Positions 54,437 through 63,672 of a DNA stretch of 64,000 nucleotides are shown here, in pieces. Source of the stretch: Pseudochelatococcus contaminans (GTDB lineage Bacteria > Pseudomonadota > Alphaproteobacteria > Rhizobiales > Beijerinckiaceae). A program made the translations under genes and the position numbers. Each line of letters begins with the position of its first letter. The stretch's first letter is position 1. The notes under the pieces were generated by a model. The model saw nothing but the letters and a program-made list of their open reading frames with translations. It did no database searches and was not told the DNA's origin. The stretch covers positions 248,001 through 312,000 of the forward strand of contig NZ_JACICC010000003.1 in assembly GCF_014195635.1 (NCBI RefSeq), given 5' to 3'.

Positions 54437-55525
54437 ATGGACGTTTCCCTGTTCGATTTCGACTTGCCGGAAGCCTCCATTGCCCTGCGCCCGGCGCATC
54501 CGCGCGATAGCGCGCGGATGCTGGTTGTCGCGCCGGACGGTCTGGCTGACCGGCGCGTGACCGATCTTGCGTCGCTGCTGCGGCCCGGCGACGTGCTGGT
54601 GCACAACGACACGCGTGTCATCCCGGCCCGGCTCGACGGCATCCGCGTGCGCGGCGAAGCGGTGACGCGGGTGGAAGCCATGCTGCACAAGCGCGAATCC
54701 GCTGACACCTGGCGGGCGTTCGCGCGTCCCGGCAAGCGTTTGCGGGTGGGGGAGCGCATCCGTTTCGGCGGAGAACAGGCAAGTCCTGCTTGCGATCTGG
54801 CCGCGTTCGAGGCCGAAATCCTCGAAAAAGGTGATGGCGGCGAGGTGCTGCTGCGCTTCGCGCTGAGCGGCCCGGCGCTGGATGAGGCCATCGCGCGGCT
54901 CGGACACATGCCGCTGCCGCCTTATATCGCATCGAAGCGGGCGGAAGACGCTGCCGACCTCGCCGATTATCAGACTATCTACGCCCGCCATGACGGCGCT
55001 GTCGCAGCGCCGACCGCAGGACTGCATTTCACGGACGATCTGGTGGAAAAGCTCGCTGCCGCCGGGATCGAGCGCCGTTTCGTCACCCTGCATGTGGGTG
55101 CAGGCACCTTCCTGCCCGTCAAGGCGGACGATACACGCGACCACCGTATGCACGCGGAATGGGGCGTGATCGATGCCGCCACGGCCGATGCCCTCAATGC
55201 GGCGCGGGCGCGCGGCGGACGCATCATCGCCACCGGCACCACGGCCTTGCGCCTGCTGGAAAGCGCCGCACGTGATGACGGCACGATTGCGCCTTTCGAG
55301 GGCGATACCGCAATTTTCATCACACCCGGTTACCGTTTCAAGGCTGTCGATATATTGATGACCAACTTCCACCTGCCTCGCTCCACCCTGTTCATGCTGG
55401 TGAGCGCGTTTGCCGGGCTCGACACGATGCAGGCTGCATATGCGCATGCCATCGGCGGCGGCTATCGCTTCTATTCCTACGGCGACTCCAGTCTGCTGTT
55501 CCGCAATGACGGGGCGGCGGCATGA
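54437..55525 (+). CDS. queA: S-adenosylmethionine:tRNA ribosyltransferase-isomerase
   Basis: QueA transfers and rearranges the ribosyl part of SAM onto preQ1 in tRNA to form epoxyqueuosine. The 362-residue protein starts [19 protein letters not shown], has [12 protein letters not shown], a conserved [17 protein letters not shown] and [13 protein letters not shown], and ends [13 protein letters not shown]. The ATG at 54437 is the start; a longer open frame to 54296 overlaps the cyclophilin. It overlaps tgt by four bases. Confidence 0.97.
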   Translation: MDVSLFDFDLPEASIALRPAHPRDSARMLVVAPDGLADRRVTDLASLLRPGDVLVHNDTRVIPARLDGIRVRGEAVTRVEAMLHKRESADTWRAFARPGKRLRVGERIRFGGEQASPACDLAAFEAEILEKGDGGEVLLRFALSGPALDEAIARLGHMPLPPYIASKRAEDAADLADYQTIYARHDGAVAAPTAGLHFTDDLVEKLAAAGIERRFVTLHVGAGTFLPVKADDTRDHRMHAEWGVIDAATADALNAARARGGRIIATGTTALRLLESAARDDGTIAPFEGDTAIFITPGYRFKAVDILMTNFHLPRSTLFMLVSAFAGLDTMQAAYAHAIGGGYRFYSYGDSSLLFRNDGAAA

Positions 55526-56655
55526 GCGCGCCTTTCACCTTCGAGATTGCCGCGCGTGACGGCACGGCCCGCACCGGACGCATCGTGCTGCCGCGCGGTG
55601 AGATCCGCACTCCGGCCTTCATGCCCGTGGGCACGGCGGCAACCGTCAAGGCCATGCACACGCATGAGGTGCGTGCGCTCGGAGCCGATATTCTGCTCGG
55701 CAACACCTATCACCTGATGTTGCGCCCCGGCGCGGAGCGGGTGGCGCGGCTCGGCGGGCTGCACAAGATGATGCACTGGCCGCATCCGATCCTCACCGAT
55801 TCGGGCGGTTTTCAGGTTATGTCACTGGCCAAGCTGCGCAAGATCAGCGAGAAGGGCGTCACGTTCCAGTCTCACATCGACGGGGCGCGCTACGAGTTGA
55901 CGCCGGAACGAGCCATCGAGATTCAGGGGCTGCTGGGCTCGGACATCCAGATGCAGCTCGATGAATGCGTCCGGCTGCCGTGCCCGGATGTTGAGGCAGC
56001 CCGCGCCATGCGGCTGAGCCTGCGTTGGGCGGAACGTTGCCGCAAGACCTTTCTCGTGCAGCCGGGCCGGGAGGAATGGGGCAGGGCGCTGTTCGGCATC
56101 GTGCAGGGCGCCGCCGATCGGGCATTGCGTGTGGAAAGCGCGCGCGAACTGTCGGACATGGATTTCGAGGGTTACTCCATCGGCGGGCTTGCGGTCGGCG
56201 AGCCGCAGGACGTCATGCTGGAGATGATCGAAACCGTAATGCCGCACCTGCCGGACGCCAAGCCGCATTACCTGATGGGCGTCGGCACGCCGGATGACAT
56301 CGTGGAGGCTGTGCGCCGGGGCGTGGACATGTTCGATTGCGTCATGCCAACCCGCGCCGGCCGGCATGGGCAAGTGTTTTCGCGGTTCGGCAAGCTCAAC
56401 CTCAAGAACGCGCGCCATGCCGACGATCCGCGTCCCATCGACGAAGCATCAGCCTGGGAGCCAACGCGGACGTATTCGCGCGCCTACTTGCACCATCTGG
56501 TGAAGTCCGGCGAAATCCTCGGCATGATGCTGCTGACCGGCATCAACCTTGCCTATTATCAGGAGCTGATGGCCGGGTTGCGTTTGGCCATCGCGGAAAG
56601 CCGCCTCGACGACTTCATTGCCCAGACGAAGGAAGGCTGGGCACGGGGCGACTGA
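55522..56655 (+). CDS. tgt: tRNA-guanine transglycosylase without the zinc-binding cysteines
   Basis: Tgt exchanges G34 for preQ1 in tRNAs with GUN anticodons. The 377-residue protein keeps the two catalytic aspartates: Asp93 in [14 protein letters not shown] and Asp272 in [17 protein letters not shown]. The zinc site is not conserved. Where bacterial enzymes such as Zymomonas Tgt have three cysteines (CxCxxC), this protein reads [21 protein letters not shown], with no cysteine; the following histidines remain. The start overlaps queA (ATGA). The fold may be held without zinc or by other residues. Its last 41 bases overlap the next, opposite gene. Confidence 0.93.
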   Translation: MSAPFTFEIAARDGTARTGRIVLPRGEIRTPAFMPVGTAATVKAMHTHEVRALGADILLGNTYHLMLRPGAERVARLGGLHKMMHWPHPILTDSGGFQVMSLAKLRKISEKGVTFQSHIDGARYELTPERAIEIQGLLGSDIQMQLDECVRLPCPDVEAARAMRLSLRWAERCRKTFLVQPGREEWGRALFGIVQGAADRALRVESARELSDMDFEGYSIGGLAVGEPQDVMLEMIETVMPHLPDAKPHYLMGVGTPDDIVEAVRRGVDMFDCVMPTRAGRHGQVFSRFGKLNLKNARHADDPRPIDEASAWEPTRTYSRAYLHHLVKSGEILGMMLLTGINLAYYQELMAGLRLAIAESRLDDFIAQTKEGWARGD

Positions 56656-57775
56656 TAATGTCGTAAAAATCGCTGCCGGGTTGCGGAGCGGCCAGTGCCT
56701 CGGCGATCCGGCTTGCGAACGGCAGGCGGTAGTGCAGCGGATCCCAGAAGTTCTCGTCGTTGCGTGTCACTTCCGAGGGCTTGCGGAAATCCAGCACGGT
56801 CGCATCGTGCCGTGCGCCGATGTCGGCAAGGGCTGCCTTGCAGGCGCGATCCGTCGCCGCTTCCAGTGCGCCGGGGCGTGGCTGGGCGCTGACGTGTGCG
56901 GGTGGAAACACCAGATAAGTGCGCGTGGTCGCGGGCACGGTGCGCAGCAGATCGTCGAGCCAGCCGCCAGCCGGGAATGTCCATGCGGCGCGCTCGGCGT
57001 CGGATACGGCCGCCGGTGGATCTTGCGGCACGACGGCCGCCGGCAGGCCCTTCGAGGTGTGCTCGAACCAGATATGGGCGTGCGCCCGCGCCGCGTCATA
57101 GGTCTCATCCGGCGGCACGAACACATCGAAGCCATCGCTGCGAATAGATGTTTCGCGCAGGCCTAGCTCATACGACACCAGGCGGATGGCGATTTCCAGC
57201 GATTTGAGGTTGAACGTGTCGAGCCAGTCGTTCCAGCGGTTGGCATCGTAAAACCGCTCTGGAAAGGCGCGGAACGTCAGGCGCTTTTCCGGCGCATCCG
57301 CCGCCATATCGCACCATGAGCGATCCAGCCCGAAGACCAGCACTTTGGGCGCGGGCTGCGTGCGCAGGAAAAGCTGCGCGAGTTGCATCTGCTCCCACGG
57401 GGTGGCGGCGTTCATGGCCAGATTGGCGAATCGCGCCGGCTTTTCCGCCGTGCCGAACAGCCGGTTCAGTTCCTCCGGGTCGAGCAGGCGCAGCGATGAC
57501 GTGCCCACCACGGCGCTGTCGTAACGGCCGGAGCGCGCCAGCTGTGGATACATGAAGCGTTGGTTGATATCGACGATGGGCCGGGGCGCACCGCCCGCTC
57601 CAACGCGGATTCCGTAGGGGTCGACAACGGCTGTGAAAGCCGCCAGCAAACCGACACAGGCGACGAGCGCGACAATGAACGCGATGACGAAACGGCGCCA
57701 CAGACGCGGCGCGGGATCAGGACCGGGCGGAATGTCGCCACCCGCAGGTATCTCAGGCTTGTCGGTGGAATTCAT
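56615..57775 (-). CDS. SGNH-hydrolase-like membrane-anchored protein of unknown function
   Basis: This 386-residue protein has one N-terminal membrane segment ([20 protein letters not shown]) and a large outer domain. The [16 protein letters not shown] segment resembles the GxS nucleophile block of SGNH/DltD-like hydrolases, and [18 protein letters not shown] resembles the terminal Asp-x2-His block. Between them are [15 protein letters not shown] and [19 protein letters not shown] recall similar uncharacterised proteins in Bradyrhizobium. An acyl-transfer or de-acylation role on an envelope polymer is possible; no substrate can be inferred. It overlaps the tgt end by 41 bases. Confidence 0.8.
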   Translation of the reverse strand: MNSTDKPEIPAGGDIPPGPDPAPRLWRRFVIAFIVALVACVGLLAAFTAVVDPYGIRVGAGGAPRPIVDINQRFMYPQLARSGRYDSAVVGTSSLRLLDPEELNRLFGTAEKPARFANLAMNAATPWEQMQLAQLFLRTQPAPKVLVFGLDRSWCDMAADAPEKRLTFRAFPERFYDANRWNDWLDTFNLKSLEIAIRLVSYELGLRETSIRSDGFDVFVPPDETYDAARAHAHIWFEHTSKGLPAAVVPQDPPAAVSDAERAAWTFPAGGWLDDLLRTVPATTRTYLVFPPAHVSAQPRPGALEAATDRACKAALADIGARHDATVLDFRKPSEVTRNDENFWDPLHYRLPFASRIAEALAAPQPGSDFYDIISRPVPSLPSSGQ

Positions 57776-57874
57776 CGATACCAGTCAGTTGTTTCCGGCC
57801 GTCCGACGCCCCCCGGCCGTGACGCGTGTTTCCGGGCAACGTTTGTCCATGACATGTTGATCATGGCGCGTCTA

Positions 57875-59857
57875 TTAAGGCTTTCGCCACCAACTGTCGA
57901 TGACCGGGCCGAACAAAGGCGTGGTTTCCGGGCGGCCGATGTCGGTCCGGCGGGCCATCCACTGGCCGTCGGCATGGAACAGCGGCACGACATGGAAGCC
58001 GGACAGCAGCGCCCTGTCGAGCGTGCGAACGGAATCCGTGAATGCTTCCTCCGATTCCGCTGCCAGCAGGGCATCGATGGCCGCATCGACAGCCGGCGAC
58101 TTTACGCCCGTGATGTTGAGGGAGCCGGGCCGGTCGGCGGCGGCGGACGACCAGCGGTTGATCTGTTCCGAGCCGGGGGAGGCGGAGACGTTCCAGCGGT
58201 AAAGGATGATATCGAAATCGAAGGCCAGCAGCCGCTTCCAGTATTGCGCCTCGTCGACGAGGCGGACATTGGCGGTGATGCCTGCCGGCTTCAGCGACTG
58301 GGCGAAGTTGAGCGCCAGCCGCTCCTCATCACGCGATTTCACCATGATCTCGAAGGTCAGCGGCGTGCCCTCGGCATCGCGCAGCGCACCGTCGCGCAGG
58401 GTATAGCCGGCGCTTTTCAGCAGGGCCAGACCCTTGCGCGCCTGTGTGCGGTCGCGTCCCGAACCATCCGCTTCGGGCGGTGACCACTCGCCTTCGAGAA
58501 TATCCTCCCGCACCGCGTCAGGAAATGCGGCGAGCAGTTCCCGCTCCCGCTCCGATGCCGGCACGCCCGCAGCCGACAGCGCCGAGCCGCTGAAATAGCT
58601 CCCCGTGCGTTTGTAGAGGCCATGAAACAGCTGGCGGTTGACCCAGGGGGCATCGAAAAAGTAGCCCAGCGCCTCGCGCACGCGCACATCCGCCAGCGGC
58701 CCACGGCGGCCGTTGAGCGCAAAACCTTCCATGGGGCGCGGCGTGCCCACCGGCAGCGTTTCGGCCACGATGCGCCCGTCCGCTATCGCCGGGAAATCGT
58801 AACCGATGGCCCAGCGCGCCGCGCTTTGCTCGGGCCGGATGTCGTAAAGCCCCGCCTTGAAAGCCTCGAACTGGGTGTTGACGTCACGGTAATAATCGAA
58901 CCGGATCTCGTCGAAGTTGTAGAGGCCCTGCGTGATCGGCAGATCCTTCGCCCAGAAATCCGGATCGCGGCGGAACGTGATGCTGCGTCCCGGGTCCACC
59001 GCCGCCACCTCATAGGGGCCGGAGCCAACCGGCGTCTGGAACGTGGTCTGGTCGAAAGTCTCCGCGTCGATCAGATGCGCGGGCAGCACCGGCATCTGTG
59101 CCAGAATGAGCGGGGTTTCGCGGTTGTCGCCATCGAGATCGAAACGCACCGTCAACGGGTTGATCTCGGTCACACCCGTCACCTGCCGGTAGTTGCTGCG
59201 GAAGAACGGGCTGCCCTTCTCGCGCAGCAGGTTGAAGGTGAAGACCACATCCTCGGCTGATATGGCATGGCCATCCGAGAAGCGGGCCCGGGGATTAATG
59301 TGGAAAACGATGAAGCTGCGATCCGGCGGCATGCGGGCCGAATGAGCGACGAGACCATAGACCGAGAAGGGTTCGTCGGCGGAGCGCGCCATCAGCGGCT
59401 GAAACGCCAGCGTATTGATGCCCTGCGCGGCGATTCCCTTGAGCACGAAGGGATTGAGGTTGTCGAAAGTGCCGATCACACTCTGAACCAGCCGTCCGCC
59501 CTTGGGGGCATCCGGGTTGACATAGGGCAGGGCGGTAAAGTCCTGCGGCATGTCGGGCTCGCCATGCATAGCCAGGCCATCGCGGAGCGGCAGCTCGCGC
59601 CATGCTTCTTCGGGCGCAAGGGCGCGCGGGCTTCTGGCCTCGGAATCAGCGACGAGAAGATGCTCCTCCACTGGCACGTCATGGATGACCGGGCGGGAAC
59701 TGGCCTGATGGTTGGCGGCAACGAGCAGCAACAGGATCAGCATGCCGTAAAGTTTCACGTGCCGTGGCCGCACGCCGGCTGTGTGCAGTACGCTCATGAA
59801 AATGGCGGCCATCAGAAGGGCAATCGCAAAAAAGACAATTACCGAAAACATGCTCAT
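57875..59857 (-). CDS. Extracellular solute-binding protein family 5 (peptide / YejA-like)
   Basis: This is a periplasmic oligopeptide-type binding protein. It shows the family-5 patterns PDAPKGGRLVQSVIGTFDNL, the ARFSDGHAISAEDVVFTFNL motif, SGPYEVAAVDPGRSITFRRD and MEGFALNGRRGPLADVRVRE. The match is to YejA-like proteins that bind microcin C or peptides. The N-terminus is odd: two hydrophobic stretches (SVIVFFAIALLMAAIFMSVL and MLILLLLVAAN). A GTG at 59758 would give a normal signal peptide (KLYGMLILLLLVAANHQA) but lacks a clear ribosome site. No permease or ATPase genes follow. Confidence 0.88.
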   Translation of the reverse strand: MSMFSVIVFFAIALLMAAIFMSVLHTAGVRPRHVKLYGMLILLLLVAANHQASSRPVIHDVPVEEHLLVADSEARSPRALAPEEAWRELPLRDGLAMHGEPDMPQDFTALPYVNPDAPKGGRLVQSVIGTFDNLNPFVLKGIAAQGINTLAFQPLMARSADEPFSVYGLVAHSARMPPDRSFIVFHINPRARFSDGHAISAEDVVFTFNLLREKGSPFFRSNYRQVTGVTEINPLTVRFDLDGDNRETPLILAQMPVLPAHLIDAETFDQTTFQTPVGSGPYEVAAVDPGRSITFRRDPDFWAKDLPITQGLYNFDEIRFDYYRDVNTQFEAFKAGLYDIRPEQSAARWAIGYDFPAIADGRIVAETLPVGTPRPMEGFALNGRRGPLADVRVREALGYFFDAPWVNRQLFHGLYKRTGSYFSGSALSAAGVPASERERELLAAFPDAVREDILEGEWSPPEADGSGRDRTQARKGLALLKSAGYTLRDGALRDAEGTPLTFEIMVKSRDEERLALNFAQSLKPAGITANVRLVDEAQYWKRLLAFDFDIILYRWNVSASPGSEQINRWSSAAADRPGSLNITGVKSPAVDAAIDALLAAESEEAFTDSVRTLDRALLSGFHVVPLFHADGQWMARRTDIGRPETTPLFGPVIDSWWRKP

Positions 59858-60106
59858 GGAAACGCGGACCCTGTTGCATTGATTCGCGTGCAAGTTTATG
59901 CGGTCGCGAACTGTGTTGTGGAAACACTATCGCGACATAAACGTACCAATTGGTGAACGGTGCTGGAAAGCGGCGATGAGACGGGTTAAACACGCATGTC
60001 TTTTCCAGCGCGGTCCCGTCGCCCGACGTTCCGCCAACTGAAGGGACTGACGGCACGGAAGATGGGACTTGCTGCCGTGGTAACCAGAATCAAAGAGGAT
60101 CGGTCG

Positions 60107-60862
60107 ATGACCAGCTTGAAACAATCGGCGTTGAAGCGGGCCGCCAGCGGAGGAATCCTGGCGCTGGTCGCGGCAGTGAGCGCCCTGTCGCCGATTGCGG
60201 CTCATGCCCAGCAGGCACAGCAGCCCGCCGCGCAGCAGCCTGCGGCCCCCGCGGCACCTGCCGGCCCTACCGTTGTGCAGTTGAAGCCCGACCAGTCGCA
60301 GCCGGACTGGGTGAAGGTTTGCGGCAAGGACGAAGGCGCCAACAAGGAAGTTTGCTACACGACCCGCGACTTCGTGACCGAGCAGGGCAACCCCGTGCTG
60401 GCCGTTGCCGTTTATGACGTCGAAGGCGAAGCCACGCGCATCGTTCGCTTCCTGATGCCGCTCGGCATGCTCCTGCGCCCGGGCCTGCGCTTTGGCGCGG
60501 ACAAGAACGATCCCGTTGCCGGCCAGTACGCGATCTGCTTCCCCAATGGCTGCTTCGCCGAAGCACCTGTGCCCGAGGCATTCATCACGCAGCTCAAGCG
60601 CGGCAACGTCCTGAACGTCAGCGCCCAGAACCAGATGGCGCAGGAAGTGACCTTCGCCGTCCCGCTCGCCGGCTTCACGAAGGGCTTCGACGGCAAGCCG
60701 ATCGATCCGGAAGTGTTGGCGCAGCAGCAGCGTGAGCAGGTTGAGCAGGCTCGGCGCATGGAAGAAGCACTGCAGAAGCGCGCTGAAGAAGCCCGCCAGC
60801 GTGGCCAGCAGGGTGGCGCAGCACCGGCCGCTCCGGCAGCGCCCGCCGCACCCGCACAGTAA
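60107..60862 (+). CDS. Invasion-associated locus B (IalB) family protein with Ala/Pro tails
   Basis: The 251-residue protein has a signal peptide (GGILALVAAVSALSPIAAHA), a short alanine/proline/glutamine linker and an IalB domain (DWVKVCGKDEGANKEVCYTT, MPLGMLLRPGLRFGADKN, CFPNGCFAEAPVPEAFI and FAVPLAGFTKGFDGKPIDP). It ends in a coiled-coil-like glutamine/arginine/alanine stretch and an alanine/proline tail. Compared with the IalB protein at 45773-46297 it has extra tails on both sides. The ATG at 60107 follows GAGG. Confidence 0.92.
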   Translation: MTSLKQSALKRAASGGILALVAAVSALSPIAAHAQQAQQPAAQQPAAPAAPAGPTVVQLKPDQSQPDWVKVCGKDEGANKEVCYTTRDFVTEQGNPVLAVAVYDVEGEATRIVRFLMPLGMLLRPGLRFGADKNDPVAGQYAICFPNGCFAEAPVPEAFITQLKRGNVLNVSAQNQMAQEVTFAVPLAGFTKGFDGKPIDPEVLAQQQREQVEQARRMEEALQKRAEEARQRGQQGGAAPAAPAAPAAPAQ

Positions 60863-60927
60863 TCAATGGCACGGGCCGGGTGAGCCAGTCTCACCGGCCT
60901 TGCCATCGAACTAGCCAGATAATTCCG

Positions 60928-60956
60928 GCCCCGGCTTTGCAGCCGGGGCTTTTCTT
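60928..60956 (+). terminator. Rho-independent terminator of the IalB gene
   Basis: A perfect 9-bp stem (GCCCCGGCT at 60928-60936, AGCCGGGGC at 60941-60949) with a TTGC loop is followed by TTTTCTT. It lies 66 bases after the stop. Confidence 0.93.
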
Positions 60957-61074
60957 ATCCCGAGTGCAGAATTTTGATTTTAACGGGATTTTTCTCAGCC
61001 AGACGCACGCTCAAAAATCTATATTCCACGGCAACTTGGGTTCAGCACGATGGATTGACCTGAACGTAAACTGC

Positions 61075-62928
61075 TCAGGGGCTTGAAGTTGCAGCCGGTG
61101 TCTGGTGCCTGTTTTCATCGAGCCGCAGGGGGGCGATCGCATCGGATCTGTCGATGAGGGCGCGGATATCCGGCGTGACGATGGGATAATCCCACGATCC
61201 CGTAATTTCTATCGGGAAGCCGATGGCATCAGCCGCTGCATTGGCATCGCCGGGCTGCGAATCGGCAGCTACACGCCGAATGGAGGCGCGCATATCCAGC
61301 GTTCGATCCACGAAGCTGATGCCGCCACCGATCCTGCCCGCAATTCCACTCGCGGCCATTGCCCCTTCAAGCTGTCCGTAGCCTCTGGTCACGACGAGTA
61401 ACGCCTGGGCGGTGTCGAAAGGCGTGCGTCCTCCCTGCCAGTCGAGGGCTGTGGCCAGCGGGCTGCGCGCGGCGCGGTCGATGACATCGACAAGATCGAC
61501 GCCGATCAGGTTGCCCTTGTCGATGCGCGCCGACACGTTGCCGTCCAGACTCGCAGTCAGTTGGTGCCATGTCGTGCCGTTAGCTGTGAGTGCGATATTG
61601 CCGGTGGCGGGGCCGGACAGCAGCGTGAGGCCGAAAAGTTGCTGCACCGTTTTCTGGGCGTCGATTCCCTCGAACACACCGTTGAGGCGGGTCTCGGTAT
61701 GACCGTTCCCGGGGGCGACCTGTAGGCGTCCCCGAACGGTGCCCCGGCCCAGTTGCGCCTGATTGAGTGCGAATTCCGTACGATCGCTCGATACCAGAAT
61801 TGCCGCTGCTACGTCCTGCATTTCAAGAGGGCCAACTGTCGCGCGGGAAATCGACAGCCGCACATCCACATCGTTCGGGGCAGGCTCGCCGCTTTTTTCC
61901 CTGTGCATGGCGGAGAAACCCGCGCTGCGTTCCATGCTGTGCGACAACGGCGTGAGAACTCGGTTGAGATCCAGCGCGGCCGAGTCGAGCGTGGCGGAAA
62001 TCAGGATGCGGCCGCTGTCATTGTATCGCGCGGCCATCGCCCCCTCCAGCGTGCCGCCTGCAGCCTCGATTCGCACATCCGGCATGGAGAGCGCACCGGA
62101 CTTGAGGCTGGCGCTGCTCTTGATACTGACAGGCCCGGCGCTGCGCGCAAAAGTGAGTGGTGTATCCAGCCAGGATGCCGCACGGGACAACGAGCCGGTG
62201 CGGAAATTCACCAGCCCGTCGAAAGTCGGCAAAGGCTCCGGATTGATTCGGCCGGCAAACGACAACGACATCGGCTGAGCCGAAACACGCAGAACCAGCT
62301 GCGAAGGCAGCCCGGCGGCCAATGCTGCCGGATGCAGCTTGTCGACGCGCAGGTCTACGAGTTCGCCTCGCCAGAGCGCGGTGGCCGTGATATCCAGTTG
62401 CCGGCCGGCCGATGGCCATTTGACGGTGGCATCGATCTTCTGCACCCGTGAACGTGATTTTCCGGGCACTGTAATCGTGCCGTCGACGATCATCATTCGT
62501 CCCGGCAGGCGCGGAGCCGAGCCATCAGCGGTTGTCGCAAGCGCCATGGTGCGTCGATAGGCCTCGCTCCACAACTCCTGAACCCGAACAGGGCCGTTCC
62601 ACGTCATGCGCGGGCGCGTCAGCACCACCTGTCCGACCTTGATCCTGCCGAGCAGCAGCGACCATGGCGAGAGCATCACCGAAACCTCGTCGGCCCGTCC
62701 AATTGCGGCATCCGGCCCGACAGCGACCTCGACGAAATCGATCCGCGGCACGGGCAGAAACGTGATGAAACTGTCCTCGCCGGAGACTTCATATCCCAAC
62801 AACTGTTTCATCTGCCGTTCAATTTCCGCATGCACGGAAAGGCTGCCTGCCGGCCATGGAATGGACCCGGCCGCAACAACCGCGATGCCGGCAAACAGCA
62901 GGAAGAGATAACGTCGACGCAAAGTCAT
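61075..62928 (-). CDS. AsmA family protein
   Basis: This 617-residue protein has one N-terminal membrane anchor (YLFLLFAGIAVVAAGSIPW) and a long periplasmic part. The AsmA domain features are ITFLPVPRIDFVEVAVG, SVMLSPWSLLLGRIKVGQ and VVLTRPRMTWNGPV at the N-terminus, and GNLIGVDLVDVIDRAARSPL with TPFDTAQALLVVTRGYGQ at the C-terminus. AsmA-like proteins form long grooved structures that move lipids between membranes. The ATG at 62928 is the best start. It has no operon partner here. Confidence 0.9.
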   Translation of the reverse strand: MTLRRRYLFLLFAGIAVVAAGSIPWPAGSLSVHAEIERQMKQLLGYEVSGEDSFITFLPVPRIDFVEVAVGPDAAIGRADEVSVMLSPWSLLLGRIKVGQVVLTRPRMTWNGPVRVQELWSEAYRRTMALATTADGSAPRLPGRMMIVDGTITVPGKSRSRVQKIDATVKWPSAGRQLDITATALWRGELVDLRVDKLHPAALAAGLPSQLVLRVSAQPMSLSFAGRINPEPLPTFDGLVNFRTGSLSRAASWLDTPLTFARSAGPVSIKSSASLKSGALSMPDVRIEAAGGTLEGAMAARYNDSGRILISATLDSAALDLNRVLTPLSHSMERSAGFSAMHREKSGEPAPNDVDVRLSISRATVGPLEMQDVAAAILVSSDRTEFALNQAQLGRGTVRGRLQVAPGNGHTETRLNGVFEGIDAQKTVQQLFGLTLLSGPATGNIALTANGTTWHQLTASLDGNVSARIDKGNLIGVDLVDVIDRAARSPLATALDWQGGRTPFDTAQALLVVTRGYGQLEGAMAASGIAGRIGGGISFVDRTLDMRASIRRVAADSQPGDANAAADAIGFPIEITGSWDYPIVTPDIRALIDRSDAIAPLRLDENRHQTPAATSSP

Positions 62929-63374
62929 TGACACCGCATGGTTCGGTCGCCTCGTCGTGACAGGCGATATGCACCATATAGCACGATCGGGGCAAGATCA
63001 TGCAGTGAACGTGAATATCGCGCAGTGGGGATACGGTGGTCATTGATCCGGTGAATAGGGATGAAGCCGGGATAATGCCCGCATCATGTATCGCCCTGGC
63101 AAGTTTGAAGGGGGGAGTCATGCCGTTTTCGTGGCGGTGACGCCCGAATGGGCTTGTATTTCCGGCTGTGGACAATTAATCAGTGATCTTCATGTTCGCG
63201 CCGTAGCTGGCACGGGCATTATTTTTGCTGGGCGAGCGACTGCCCTGACGCCGAATCATGGCATCAGTGCAAGGGCAAGCGGTATGCATGTCCGGTGGGG
63301 CGTGCGGATCAGGCAAGGCTGCGGGCGCACAGGCCCCGAGAACGAATGACCCGTTAGCGGGCAGGTGGAGAGAT
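62929..63374. other. Divergent intergenic region upstream of secE
   Basis: These 446 bases between asmA (leftward) and secE (rightward) have no supported gene. In many alphaproteobacteria a tRNA-Trp precedes secE; I looked for one and did not find it. Confidence 0.55.
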
Positions 63375-63569
63375 ATGGCGAAGACAAGTCCGATCCAGTT
63401 CATTCAGCAGGTCCGCGCCGAAACCCGGAAGGTAACCTGGCCGACGCGTAAGGAAACCATGGTTACAACGGCGATGGTGTTCGTCATGGTCTTTCTGGCC
63501 TGCGTGTTCTTCTTTGCGGTCGATCAGATCATTCAGTTCGGTATCGGCCTGATTCTGCAGATAGGCTGA
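63375..63569 (+). CDS. secE: Preprotein translocase subunit SecE
   Basis: SecE is the small essential subunit of the SecYEG channel. The 64-residue single-span form is typical of alphaproteobacteria: an amphipathic start with FIQQVRAETRKVTWPTRKET and one membrane segment (TAMVFVMVFLACVFFFAVDQ). The ATG at 63375 lies just after a GGAGAG site. It is followed by nusG as in nearly all bacteria. Confidence 0.96.
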   Translation: MAKTSPIQFIQQVRAETRKVTWPTRKETMVTTAMVFVMVFLACVFFFAVDQIIQFGIGLILQIG

Positions 63570-63672
63570 CCCTTTACGGGGTTTCATCGCGCCCATATGA
63601 GATTTTAGGGGCTTGCCCGCCACGCCGTCAGAGACGCGAGGGCTTGGCCCATTGATGCCGGAGAGTCTTTGA

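Noticed and set aside
62819-63349. Short frames on both strands between asmA and secE, and a possible tRNA-Trp
   Set aside because: The frames have no family features or ribosome sites. No cloverleaf with a CCA anticodon was found.
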